Of a stretch of DNA of 64,000 bases, positions 1 to 11,602 are shown piece after piece. The stretch comes from Omphiscola glabra (taxonomy: Eukaryota > Mollusca > Gastropoda > Lymnaeidae), in NCBI GenBank assembly GCA_964017045.1, contig OZ024808.1, forward strand, positions 1,389,666-1,453,665. The letters are read 5' to 3'. The first letter of the stretch is position 1, and each line of letters opens with the position of its first letter. A model generated the notes under the pieces. The model saw only the letters and a list, made by a program, of their open reading frames with translations. It was not told where the DNA came from and made no database searches. The position numbers and the translations under genes are program-made.

Positions 1-84
1 ACTTACTTTAATCAGAAATACATATGTTAGACTCAGTTTTTTCATTTATTTATAGGTCAAATATAAAAAAATTCTACTACGAAC

Positions 85-1469
85 CTATTATATCAGGTAG
101 GGCTCTAACTTCATTTGATGGATTAATGGCCTCTGAGCCATGAAGTTTCTTGTTAATGTAGTCACTAAATTGCCTGAAAGAAACAAAAATTCAAATTAAT
201 TCCAGCAAAGTTACGATACAATATTAAATCGGCAAATAGTAGAAAGATATAGACCATTACATTAATAAGTTCATCGAGATAAAATTAAATAAAAGTTTCA
301 AATTTATTATACAAAGGAAAAGATGCATAGACTTACTTGTATAAAACAGGATTCTCAACATAAGGATCATTGGGGCATCCTTGTACCCAGGTCTTTTGTC
401 TACTTGTTAAGATTCCATGTTGAGTGTCTTCTTTTTCTAAGTGAATTATGGGCATTATCACACTTTCCCTTGATTTTTTATGTTGAGAACGAAACTCTGG
501 GCCATACTGATATAAGCTCTTATTTAGCTGGAGCTGAAAGCAGAAAAAAATAATTTAGTTATCTTAGTAAACATAAAGAGAAAACAATGACCAAGTCATA
601 AAGTTGCATATGTGTCATTTTTAATTTATTTCTAAAAGTAACAAAAAACAATGAGAATGACTAACAGTCGTTAGTAAGTGAATACTTCCCAAGCAAATGA
701 GAAAAGAAAATCTAGTTTTAATAACTTTTAAAAGAAGTTCTAAAGGTACCGTAAGCTACGCTAAGCAAAAATAATGTCACAAAATAACTTAATCTTATAA
801 AGCATATATTTATATAGAATTTAGTACTCTATTTAAACTTACTATAATCTTTAGGCTTAGCTCTATTTAAAAATACACCTAAGTTATTAAGTTTATTAAG
901 TTATAGATAAAGGTCGACTACCATATGTTGAAATTTAAAAATCAGTTTCCTATACTTTGATCATGGGGTGGAACTGTGACTAATACTGTTATACCAAAAG
1001 CTTCTATTTTTTTTATTACTATTGTTGTTGTGGGAACTCTTAGTCAGTATCAGTAACTCAATTTATTATGATAACTAATCTTGTCATTAAGTAGATTATT
1101 ATGTATCTATCTTCTTTTGTGAGACATAGGTAACACTGCTGATCATCCACTGCATCTTAGCATATCTTCCAGTTATCTTGATTGACTAAGTCTTGCCATT
1201 GGATCAAAATCAAAATAGGAATAGGGCGAGTGAGTGAGGCTGCAAATTTGCACAAATCTCCCTAATTTTAAACAAAATACAGCACAAATCAAAGCTACCA
1301 CTCAAGTAAAATATATACTTTGGAAACTTTGTAATCTTTGTAATGCGAATTACTTAAATATTTGGTTCACTCATTCAAGAAAGAATGAGAATTTTTTTTT
1401 TACCTGGGCATCGAATAACTGGCGATAAATTTGCCCAGATGGCACAACTCTTATTTTAGGAGAATACAT
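85..1469 (-). CDS. 5' part of an unrecognised gene (3 exons, partial)
   Basis: Three minus-strand exons join in frame: 1404-1469 (22 codons, ATG at 1469, in-frame TAA four codons upstream, donor GTAAAA), 337-533 (acceptor CAG, donor GTAAGT) and 85-173 (acceptor CAG, weaker donor GTTCGT). The product begins MYSPKIRVVPSGQIYRQLFD and runs for about 117 residues before leaving the assembled exons. It is polar, with a W-V-Q-G-C-P-N-D-P-Y-V-E-N-P stretch near residue 72, and shows no signal peptide or membrane segment. I do not recognise the family. All three exons are open across their full length and the phases agree (0, then 2), which is the main support. The next exon lies left of the window or before position 60; a donor-like ACTTAC at 1-6 could not be fitted into frame. 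Confidence 0.72.
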
Positions 1470-2820
1470 TTTAATTTTTTAAAGAAATTTATAGTCAAAA
1501 AATGTTTTGTACAATCAATGACGTTTTCTTATAGGAATATAGATTCATAACGAAAAAGCAACATGATTTTTGTCTATAATGTGCGCCATTTTGACTCTGT
1601 ATCCACAACAACAAAGATATCGCGAGATTACCGCTTTAAATCTAGTAGGAAGGAACCCGTTTTCAATTTGACCGATTTCCAATTTTCACGATTCCTAAGC
1701 AGAAGTGACGGTACATTATGCAGAGTGAAACAAATTTAATAATATATATGCCCCAAGTAATACGAGATAACCATTTATATCAATATCTATCATGTATCCA
1801 TCCACCAGCCCATCATTTCAGTTTACAGTACAACCACCCGGCAATTCAAATGCCCGCCTGTCCGACGATCCACCCGTCCGCTGGTTAGTCTATTTACCTA
1901 ATCAAGCTGCTACTGCTATAACTGATAAAACGAAGTCAACATACATTTTATGTGGACGTGGTTTTAATCCCAAATCAAACCTGTCTACTGACTTATTGTT
2001 CTCAGCCCTGGATTACTATTTTTGAAGCCTGATTCAAATATAAGTAATAAGACCAAACAATAATAAAGTAGACCCTGTGATGGAGTCCTGTGTGTAAAAG
2101 TAAGTGAACCACTGTAAAAGAACCACAATTATGTATTTACATCAAAACAACAATTTTAAAAAAAAACGGAAAAAAAGAGGGGAAAAAAAGGAATTTGGGA
2201 AACAATCTAGGACTTAATATGATAATACAATTGCATTTGAAATATTTACTAATTAAACTATTTTAATATTTCCATAGAACTGTTTTGAAGAATATGAATA
2301 TGCTTATCAAGTGTCTCTAACGTATAAGTTGGGAGCGACAGTCTGTGTTCACCTGATCGCTCATGGTCTTAAAGTCGATATACTCTATACTATACATTTA
2401 TCCCTGTACCAAAACCCGGTTTTACGAGAACACTAAGACTAATACTACCTGAAGTTAAAAGTTTACTAACAAAGATAGGAGCCAACTTGATGAGGAATAG
2501 AAAAGCCGAATTCAGTTTTTCCCGAATTGATGTCATCGTAAAAAAACAACAGACACACACACACATAAAATGACAATTACGTTTTCTTTTGGTGTTATTC
2601 AATTTTACTTTATCTCCAAGTTTCTCAATAAAACAATATAAAACTTTTTTTTTTTTTAAACACGCTTTTCCAAAATATGTACTAAAACGTATCAAATTAA
2701 TTTCCCCCAAGGCGCTGTCCAAGTACGTCACGCTCACTATGGGGTGTGAGTCTAAAAAGGGTGACAGTTTGTGATTTTGGGGGAGGGGGTAAAGATCTTG
2801 AGTTACGTCACACATTTTGG
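1470..2820. other. AT-rich intergenic stretch
   Basis: This is upstream DNA of the minus-strand gene that starts at 1469. It has no convincing exon on either strand. Short open frames at 1792-2025 and 2390-2899 lack splice or family support. Any promoter should lie here, but I see no clear TATA box or other motif. Confidence 0.4.
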
Positions 2821-2823
2821 AAT

Positions 2824-3026
2824 AATACATATGAAAGTGATGTTGTAATACATATGAAAGTGATGTTGTAATACATATGAAAGTGATGTTGTAATACATA
2901 TGAAAGTGATGTTGTAATACATATGAAAGTGATGTTGTAATACATATGAAAGTGATGTTGAACTTGCTGTTGTGATGGGTGTATTATGAAAGTGATGTTG
3001 AACTTGCTGTTGTGATGGATGTATTC
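2824..3026. repeat. 23-bp minisatellite (6 copies) plus 41-bp repeat (2 copies)
   Basis: The 23-bp unit AATACATATGAAAGTGATGT(TGT) is repeated six times almost perfectly to about 2960. A 41-bp unit, which reuses the TGAAAGTGATGTTG core, then repeats twice. The minus-strand open frames here encode only the translated repeat. Confidence 0.92.
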
Positions 3027-3155
3027 TGTAAGAAGATGCCATTTTTATAAATTTAAATAGTTTAATAGTGAAGTGTGTTTTCAATTAAATGTTAATTCGT
3101 TTTAAATGCTTAAACCATTTTTAGTTCGAACGTGCGACGTATTTTAGGTTGCCCC

Positions 3156-3213
3156 GGGGGGGGGGGGGGGGTCTGAGATTTTTGACAGTTGGTGACCGTG
3201 GGGGGGGGGGGGG
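3156..3213 (+). repeat. Two poly(G) tracts
   Basis: There are runs of 16 G (3156-3171) and 14 G (3200-3213). These are the first of many G or C homopolymers in the window. Confidence 0.9.
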
Positions 3214-3852
3214 AGTTGTCAAAAATAGCGTGAAAACTTCAGAGTTGTTACAGTCAATGACTAAAAAGAAGCGTGGGGCGCCAAAGAATTCTCACATCTC
3301 AGAACTGCCTTGCATTGCTGTTGTATTAATAAGTTGGATGCTTCCATCGATCGTGATCTTGACAAGAGGAATTAAATTAACGCTACAGCTGCGTGCATGT
3401 ATTGGAGATTTGCAAAGAGAATTGGGATCATTTGGAACTTTATTTTTCTTTTGAGATAACCTTTTTTTAAAAAAAAAAATTAAAATAAATAAAACAAAAT
3501 AAATAAATAAGCTGATGCGGATGGGCTAATTATTACTTCCCTTGATTATACAGAAAAAATCCGTACAACTAAATCGAAAATCATGACGCACTGACTAGTT
3601 GCACCATGATTAACTTGCAACTGATTGTATTCAGAGTTCGTACCCTCTCCCTAAGATAGCTGCATATAGAGTACATTCTTCGTGGTGCGACCCCGGAAAA
3701 GGTCAAACCCGCTCCATCTTTTTCGAGATGCTGACAACGTTGAATATATTATAATGTCATTCCCTGTTTTGTTACAGGCAGCGCTCTAGGGGGGGCTCGG
3801 ATTTTTAATTAAGGGGCTCAAATTTCTGATGTTTAAATAATTTAAATTATCC
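3214..3852. other. Intergenic, nothing recognised
   Basis: AT-rich DNA containing a (TAAA)-like stretch near 3480-3510. No supported gene or mobile element was seen. Confidence 0.3.
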
Positions 3853-3969
3853 ATGATGACATCGTCCTGCACATCTATGATGACATCATCCTGCACATCC
3901 ATGATGACATCGTCCTGCACATCCATGATGAAATCGTCCTGCACATCTATGATGACATCGTCCTTTTTA
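3853..3969. repeat. 24-bp minisatellite, about 5 copies
   Basis: The unit ATGATGACATCGTCCTGCAC(ATCT) is repeated with single-base variants. It is followed to about 4220 by looser repeats of TATTACAAAACTCTAGGAC. Confidence 0.9.
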
Positions 3970-4239
3970 GCATCCCTCCCATCAGGGTTGCAAATTCAAG
4001 GTCAAAGTATTATAGTACTATAATACCGCGTATTACGCAATTCTAGGACCTTGTATTACAAAACTCTAGGACCAGCACCGTACATTATAGTACATGTATT
4101 ACAAAACTCTAGGACTAGGACCGTGTATTTCAGTACATGATTTGCCAGACTTTAAGACCGTCTATTGCAAAGCTCTATGTCCGAGTATTAAAAAAATACT
4201 CTAGGTCCACGTATAGCTCCATGTAATACCAACAATAGT

Positions 4240-4470
4240 GTGTAAAATTGCCCTCACAAGCGCAGCGAGAGTGTTTGGCGCCCGGGGAAAAGATTCACGC
4301 CCGGGGACATTTTAAAGCGCCGCGCCCCCTTTTCTTTTTTCAACTCCCAAGCCGATTATTTTCATCAATAAAATTAATATCAAAGCACATTTTGGCGCCT
4401 CTAACTCGCTGGCGCCCGGGGACATCTGTCCCCTACTCCCCCCCCCCATCACTACGCCTCTGATTGCCCT
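4240..4470. mobile_element. GC-rich dispersed-repeat remnant (unclassified)
   Basis: A GC-rich island with three copies of GCCCGGGGA and the ending CCCCCCCCATCACTACGCCTCTG sits in AT-rich DNA. Similar 'gcgccc ... cgcc' phrases recur near 9.13 and 10.37 kb. This suggests a degraded repeat family, but no ends or coding capacity are visible. Confidence 0.3.
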
Positions 4471-4996
4471 GTCTTGAATATATACAACCAAATCATTGTC
4501 TAAGACGTGACAGACAAGTTTTGAGCGTGGGCGAGTGTTTACAACCTGCCTCTCTTGAGTCACGTAGCACTACAACGTGCTGATAAGGTCTGCCAGCGTC
4601 CAACGAAACATGATCGCCCAAAGACGACGGCTATCACCACGAGCGCCGTACGTCGTGAGCGACAATCACACTAATTAGTGCTTACTTCGACCCCGCTCTA
4701 TTGTTAAAACATCGAAGGTAGGCTGTGGCAAGCCGTGCTTCTTGACAGTGTCCCGTATTCTCACAGCTGTGTTCACCAATGGTAGGCTAGGTTTTTTTGT
4801 TTTTTTCTTCTGTTTTTAAATAAATATTTCCCCCGTTTTTAAATTTTATTTTTATGTAAGTTGTTTTTAAGGAGTCGAAATTTCATGTGAGGATCATTGC
4901 AATCTGAAGTTACCGTGTAACTGCCCCATTGCTTTACTTTGTAACAATAAACATATAAGTATCCATAAACATATCAATATAAATCAACTAATTATA

Positions 4997-5303
4997 CAGC
5001 CAGTGCTCGACTTACGACCACGATTGGTTCCGAACGACCGATCGTAACACGAGTACGCTATGTGTACATTAATGTGAAGTGATGTTATAAAAATATTTGA
5101 GTTAAATTATATCATAAATTTCTTTTATTATTGTTATAAATCATAATTTTCGATGTTCACGACCGCCGAAGATTGCAGACAACACCGTTCGACTGATAAT
5201 TGAGGCAGAAATAAATCTGAAATCTAATACAGTATAGCTAGTGAGTGTGGTCGTAAAGTCGAATGGTCGTAAGTTGCATAGGTCGTAAGTCGAGCTCTAG
5301 CTG
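4997..5303. mobile_element. MITE with TA target duplication (Tc1/mariner- or pogo-like)
   Basis: The ends are inverted repeats of about 23 bp: CAGCCAGTGCTCGACTTACG at the left and, read inward from the right, CAGCTAGAGCTCGACTTACG. The TA dinucleotide flanks both sides (4995-4996 and 5304-5305). The 307-bp interior is non-coding, but GGTCGTAAG-type motifs recur inside. TA duplications and CAG-starting inverted repeats suit the IS630/Tc1/mariner superfamily; the exact family is not assigned. Confidence 0.78.
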
Positions 5304-5631
5304 TACATAAAATATCAATATTTTAATATATCAAAACGTATCAATATCAATAAACATATACATACAATATCAATATAAACATATCAATAAACATATCAAT
5401 ACTAATAAACATGATATTTCACAGATTTATTTATGTCTATCTGGCCACGATAACTAAGTTTGGATTAATTTAGCCTCTACTTCTATATTTAATAACCAAC
5501 AGAATACAGTTGATAGTTCATCCTCGTGCATACTGGACATGCGCAGCAGCTATTTTAACAGTTTAACTTCCTGTGTTTAACAATCATTTAGATTTTAATC
5601 GAATATTTAGTCAAATTTCCGAGTCCGTTGC

Positions 5632-5702
5632 GCAAGAGCCAAATGTGATGCAAGAGCCAAATGTGATGCAAGAGCTAAATGTGACGTAAGAGCTAAATGT
5701 GT
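5632..5702. repeat. 18-bp minisatellite, about 4 copies
   Basis: The unit GCAAGAGCCAAATGTGAT repeats with C/T and G/A variants. Confidence 0.85.
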
Positions 5703-6049
5703 AGCCAGTTGGGGCTCCCTCCCCCTCAGGTCCACCCACCTGCTGCTCGTGAATGGCTACACGTCTACGGCGCTTGCTTTTTTAAGATTATAAAATTCTT
5801 AATTGTGTCTTTAACAGTATAATACATAGGTATCTCCCCCCATCCCATACTAGATGGGGTTCTTCGTTTGTTAAATAAGTAAAAATTTGACAAACACATA
5901 TGCCCCAAAGAGTATTTTTTAACAGAACTTGACGCCATAAACCTATGATGACGTCATGAAACAATGATGACATCACAAACAAATGATGACATCATTAATG
6001 AAAACTGTGCTTACGGCCTACACTGTTTCCAGTTCTGGTCACATGTATG

Positions 6050-6355
6050 GACGAGTGGGACACTGTCAGTCGGGTGACGTGGACGAGTGGGACACTGTCA
6101 GTCGGGTGACATGTACGAGTGGGACACTGTCAGTCGGGTCACGTGGACGAGTGGGACACTGTCAGTCGGGTCACGTGGACGAGTGGGACACTGTCAGTCG
6201 GGTCACGTGGACGAGTGGGGCACTGTCAGTCGGGTGACGTGGACGAGTGGGACACTGTCAGTCGGGTCACGTGGACGAGTGGGACACTGTCAATCGGGTC
6301 ACGTGGACGAGTGGATCACTGCCAGCCATGTCACATGACGTGGATGAGTGCAGCT
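6050..6355. repeat. 32-bp minisatellite, about 9 copies
   Basis: The unit is 32 bp, beginning GAGTGGGACACTGTCAGTCG and ending GGTCACGTGGAC. Because 32 is not a multiple of 3, all three plus frames stay open for stretches; these frames are not genes. Confidence 0.93.
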
Positions 6356-6482
6356 CTGTCAGTCAAGTCTATGGAATTATTAATTTTTCTTACACATGTA
6401 TTTAAATTAATCTTACAATTAAAGCAGGAACTTGTGGATTGCGTTTAGCTGTGTAATAGATGTTTCTGATTGTAATAATGTG

Positions 6483-6575
6483 TGAGTATGATAGGAGTTG
6501 TAGTACTGTGTCAGTATGATAGGAGATGTAGTACTGTGTCAGTATTATAGGAGATGTAGTACTGTGTCCGTATGA
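6483..6575. repeat. 28-bp minisatellite, about 3.5 copies
   Basis: The unit GTATGATAGGAGATGTAGTA(CTGTGTCA) is repeated. Confidence 0.9.
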
Positions 6576-6631
6576 TAAGGTCGGCAGTGCACTGCTACAA
6601 CATATTAGTCGATTACTAAGAAATACTGAGC

Positions 6632-6770
6632 ATTGCACTCTCAGGCCTAGCCTAACCCAGTGGCCATTGCACACATCCCCAGGCCTAGCCTAACCCAGTG
6701 GCCATTGCACACACCCCCAGGCCTAGCCGAACCCAGTGGCCATTGCACACACCCCCAGGCCTAGCCTAAA
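6632..6770. repeat. 38-bp minisatellite, about 3.5 copies
   Basis: The unit begins CAGGCCTAGCCTAACCCAGT and ends GGCCATTGCACACACCCC. It abuts the next array. Confidence 0.92.
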
Positions 6771-6835
6771 CCTATGGTTCTTCACCCTATCACAGACATT
6801 ATCCATTCAGTCACACCCAAACTCCCGCCCCTGGT

Positions 6836-7755
6836 AACACCCATTGGTCACATCCAACTCCTGGCCCTACACAACCCATTGGTCACATCCAACTCCTGGC
6901 CCTACACAACCCATTGGTCACATCCAACTCCTGGCCCACCACAACCCATTGGGTCACATCCAACTCATAGCCCACCACTATCCATGGGGTCACATCCAAC
7001 TCCTGGCCCAAGACAACGCATTGGGTCACATCCAATTCCTGGCCCACCACATCCCATTGGATCACATCCAATCCTGGCCCACCACAATCCATTGGGTCAT
7101 ATCCACTCCCTGGCCCACCACAATCCATTAGGTCACATCCAACTCCTAACCCACCACAACCCATTGGGTCACATCCAACTCCTGGCCCACCACAACCCAT
7201 TGGAACACATCCAACTCCTGGCCCACCACAACCCATTGGAACACATCCAACTCCTGGCCCACCACAACCCATTGAAACACATCCAACTCCTGGCCCACCA
7301 CAACCCATTGGAACACATCCAACTCCTGGCCCACCACAACCCATTGGTCACATCCAACACCTGGCCCACCACAACCCATTGGTCACATCCAACTCCTGGC
7401 CCACCACAACCCATTGGTCACATCCACTTCCTGGCGCACAACAACCCATTGGTCATATCCAACTCCTGGCCCACCACAACCCATTGGGTCACATCCAACT
7501 CCTGGCCCACCACAACCCATTGGAACACATCCAACTCCTGGCCCATCACAACCTATTGGAACACATCCAACTCCTGGCCCACCACAACCCATTGGAACAC
7601 ATCCAACTCCTGGCCCACCACAACCCATTGGTCACACCCAACTCCTGGCCCACCACATCCCATTGGGTCACATCCAACTCCTGGCCTACCACAACCCATT
7701 GGAACACATCCAACTCCCGGCCCACCACAATCCATTGGATTACATCCAACCCCTT
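6836..7755. repeat. 35/36-bp minisatellite, about 26 copies
   Basis: The unit is CCCATTGG(AA/GT/T)CACATCCAA followed by CTCCTGGCCCACCACAA. Copies of 35 and 36 bp are interspersed, which keeps several frames on both strands open for 60-330 codons. The shifting length between copies argues against a repeat protein. Confidence 0.95.
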
Positions 7756-7822
7756 GCCTACAATAAGCAATTTCTTACATTGATTTTTCTCGTTAAGGCC
7801 AGGATTGAGAACACAGCTGTTT

Positions 7823-8515
7823 GCTAATGGTGTAACTAGACATTGTGCTAATGGTGTAACTAGACATTGTGCTAATGGTGTAACTAGACATTGTGGTAAT
7901 AGTGTAACTAGACATTGTGTTAATAGTGTAACTAGACATTGTGTTAATGGTGTAACTAGACATTGTGTTAATAGTGTAACTAGACATTGTGTTAATGGTG
8001 TAACTAGACATTGTGTTAATGGTGTAACTAGACATTGTGTTAATGGTGTAACTAGACATTGTGTTAATGGTGTAACTAGACATTGTGTTAATAGTGTAAC
8101 TTGACATTGTGGTAATAGTGTAACTTGACATTGTGGTAATGGTATAACTAGACATTGTGTTAATAGTGTAACTTGACATTGTGGTAATAGTGTAACTAGA
8201 CATTGTGTTAATGGTGTAACTAGACATTGTGTTAATGGTGTAACTAGACATTGTGTTAATGGTGTAACTAGACATTGTGTTAATAGTGTAACTTGACATT
8301 GTGGTAATAGTGTAACTTGACATTGTGGTAATGGTATAACTAGACATTGTGTTAATAGTGTAACTTGACATTGTGGTAATAGTGTAACTTGACATTGTGG
8401 TAATGGTATAACTAGACATTGTGTTAATGGTGTAACTTGACATTGTGGTAATAGTGTAACTAGACATTGTGGTAATGGTGTAACTTGACATTGTGGTAAT
8501 AAAGTAATTAGACTT
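7823..8515. repeat. 24-bp minisatellite, about 29 copies
   Basis: The unit is TAATGGTGTAACTAGACATT followed by GTGT. Higher-order variants (GGTAATGGTATAAC, AGTGTAACTTGAC) recur in blocks, which indicates segmental amplification. The minus strand reads MSSYTINT over and over (232 codons) only because 24 is a multiple of 3. Confidence 0.95.
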
Positions 8516-8689
8516 TGCGATTATAGTCTAGCTTGACATTTTGCTGACATCACCAGCACAATGTGTCTGAAGTGACATGTAAAATATCTGTCTTTCGCTT
8601 TGGCCGGTTCGACACCCCAGTTTTCACGCCTGTACTGTGTCATACTTGGACCAGGTTTTGATTGCTGGTTGTTAAAAACATCTTTACAT

Positions 8690-8985
8690 CACCGAGGTAA
8701 CATGACATCACCGGGGTGACATGACATCCCCGAGGTAACATGACATCACCGAGGTAACATGACAACACCGAGGTGACATGACATCACCGAGGTGACATGA
8801 CATCACCGAGGTGACATGACATCCCCGAGGTAACATTACACCACCGAGGTAACATGAAATCACCGAGGTAACATGACATCCCCGAGGTAACATGACATCA
8901 CCGAGGTAACATGACATCACCGAGGTAACATGACATCACCTAGGTAACTTAACATCACCGAGGTAACATGACATCACCGATAAAT
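8690..8985. repeat. 19-bp minisatellite, about 15 copies
   Basis: The unit AACATGACATCACCGAGGT repeats with A/C and A/G variants. Confidence 0.94.
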
Positions 8986-9128
8986 GAAAGCAAAGAGAAC
9001 ATTTTAGAAAATAGAAAAACAATATTTTTTTCTATGACTATGAAACAAATTTATTTAAATTCAAAATGAATGTTTTCTTTATTAAACAAAAGAAGCGTAG
9101 TACGCTTCAGACCAAGGGGCAAGGATAA

Positions 9129-9183
9129 GTATTGCCCCCGGGGTAAGTATTGCCCCCGGCTAAGTATTGCCCCCGGGCTAAGA
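9129..9183. repeat. 15-17-bp GC-rich repeat, 3-4 copies
   Basis: The unit TAAGTATTGCCCCCGG is repeated, and another poly(C) run follows at about 9291-9304. Confidence 0.75.
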
Positions 9184-9304
9184 TTTTTTACCCCCTCCTC
9201 TCCAGATAAAAAAACACAAACAAACTCTGCAGTTGGCCAAAAATCCACCCCTGTAAAAAATATTTTTTAAAGTATCCCCGGGGCGTACCGCCCCCCCCCC
9301 CCCC

Positions 9305-10910
9305 GGCTTGGAGCCATAGCGTAATTTTTGGAAAATTCCCTTCCACTTTTTGGTTTTATGCCACCCCTGCCTTCACAACTTTGGGGCCCATTACATATCC
9401 GCCTCTGCCTCCACCCCACCCTTCCTTAGTCAGTATTTCAGCCCTTAGGAAATATAAATAAATAATATTAAACGATCTCAGCATTTTTCGCTGGACACGC
9501 AAGAAAATGAATCTTTTTTATAATCTCAAACCCTTCGGTCCACGCGACCTCCCTTATTTCGTCTACATTAAAAACAAAAAACAGCCATACTTGGTTGCCT
9601 TGTCGTTTAAACTTGTGGCGTGTGACAGCTGACCTGGCTTCCCACCTGTTGGCTTACCACCAGTCTATACTCATGTCCCAGTCTCTCTGTGTCATGAACG
9701 TATGTTGTGGTCTTATAGGCCTGTACCTGCAGCTTAACGCTCCAGGCTGATTTCTCTTGATGTTGGCGTAAACATAATAAAACTTGTTCGCATCATGTGT
9801 TGGAACTATGGGATGTGAAGGTAGGGCGCAGGCTGTTGTCTTTGACATGCAAACATAACTATCGTAACCTTTGTTTCAATAGCAATGAAGTGATTTCATT
9901 ACACTTGTAAGAAGCTGGTCTCTTTCAGTAGAAGCGATGTGATTTTTTTTTGAACTAGTAAGAGTTTTTTTTAAATGTATTTGTTGAAATTTGTGTTCAT
10001 CATGAAATCACCCCTCCCCTTAATACATTCAATTAAAATAATACTTAAGCGACGTGTGAATACCCCCCCCCCCCCAAAACACACAAAAAAAATTAAAAAA
10101 GATAAATATAAATAAATTATAATAAAATTAAAAAAAAACATTTTTAATAAATAAATAAATAAAATAAGATAAATAAAAATATATGTTAAAATAATTACAC
10201 TTCTGTTGCTGTTACGCCATTCAGCCATGTTGGCTGTGATAAAGACTTGTAAAGAGAAACATCACCGCACAGACCATCAACAGCAGACACGTTTTCATTT
10301 ACATAAAACTTATTTTTTACGTGAATTTAGTTTAAATTTTTTTTTTTCGGGGATCATAATGACGCCCCTATAATTTGGCGCCCTAGACAGTTGCCAGCTT
10401 TGCCTGTACCAACGGCCGTGAATTCTGGCCACTTGTTCTGTGCTTTACTATACAATAGAAACTTTATGACCAGGATAAATAGTGTGACTGACCAGGTGTA
10501 GTCCGTATAATAATCAAATAAAACAAAATCGATAAAAATAAGAATTACAGTAACAGAAAAATTGCTTCGATTACGAAACTATTTCGTGTCGTGCTTGTCT
10601 GTCTGACGGAAAAATTGCACCGCTCCTTAGGAAAAGGGGGGGGGGGGGTATGTCAATTAATTTGTACTTACGCCAATATCTGCCAGTCACTGAATTTTAA
10701 AACAACTTCTGTATTAATCGCAAGGTTATGAACTCAATTTATTCGTCACATTTATTTATCGATTCTTGGTGATTTTGTTGTTTTAGAAATACTTAGAAGG
10801 GCAACCACTGGGTTTTTTTCAGGGAATAGGGGAGGTAAGCCAGTGAAATATCACAACCAATTTTCATGCGGGGAAATCATTAAAAAGCTGATGATCCCGA
10901 TGATATTTAG
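9305..10910. other. Intergenic, no supported gene
   Basis: Contains AT-rich low-complexity sequence (10,080-10,200), poly(C) near 10,064 and poly(G) near 10,637. A phrase near 10,786-10,830 (TAGAAATACTT...GGGTTTTTTTCAGGGAA) reappears in similar form near 12,121-12,165, so both may be remnants of one dispersed repeat. No convincing exon was found. Confidence 0.35.
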
Positions 10911-10914
10911 GATT

Positions 10915-11093
10915 TTGTAAGATAACAAAGAACATTACAAACACTTTTATGATTACAAAGAACATTACAATTACAAACAATTTATGATAGCAAAGAACAT
11001 TACAAACACTTTTATGATAACACATATGACATATGACAGAATTGACATGCCATAGAGTTGACATACCACAGAGTTGACATATCATAGAGTTGA
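10915..11093. repeat. Short tandem repeats (about 30 bp x3, then 17-18 bp x3)
   Basis: GATAACAAAGAACATTACAA units are followed by ACATACCACAGAGTTG units. Confidence 0.8.
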
Positions 11094-11602
11094 CTTACAG
11101 CCATCATGCAATTGGTTTAATTACCACAAAACGCAGCGACTACTCCAACCAACAGCCCGGCTGGCCAAGCCGTGTGTATTTCCTGTGCTGGACATTCATT
11201 ACGTGTTTAATGGCGCGTGTGTTATGGATTGGCCTTAAAATGAGTTTGTGTGTGTGTATTATGTACTGGTGTTAATTTTTTTTTCTGTGTGTGAATTGTT
11301 TGTGAGTGAGGGGCACAAAGACAGCCTCCGCCGGTCGTTACTGACCCCCTTAGCTACGGTACTGTACACATTAATAAAACTGCCAGCCCTAGTAACACAC
11401 ATTGATGCACGCCTGGTGTAGCCGGTTGTCTGTTACACACACGTGGAACTAACTACCTAAACGGACTTTGTCATTTTAAAAGTCCGCTTCTTTACCGTTT
11501 GGGTCAAGGTCTCAGTTTTTTTATGACACATCTGCTTTTTAACAATAGAACAAAAATAGAACAATCGATATTGACAGCGATCACAACTTCCGGTCTCCCC
11601 AG

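Noticed and set aside
6774..7783. Open frames of up to 330 codons on both strands, rich in Pro/His/Trp or Gly/Cys/Val
   Set aside because: They are translations of the 35/36-bp minisatellite. Copies differ in length so the frame changes, and several frames are open at once.
7793..8491. 232-codon minus frame of MSSYTINT repeats
   Set aside because: The 24-bp period keeps any stop-free frame open. There is no unique sequence, splice site or family similarity.
6050..8985. CRISPR array
   Set aside because: The repeats are head-to-tail without unique spacers and lie in a eukaryotic genome.
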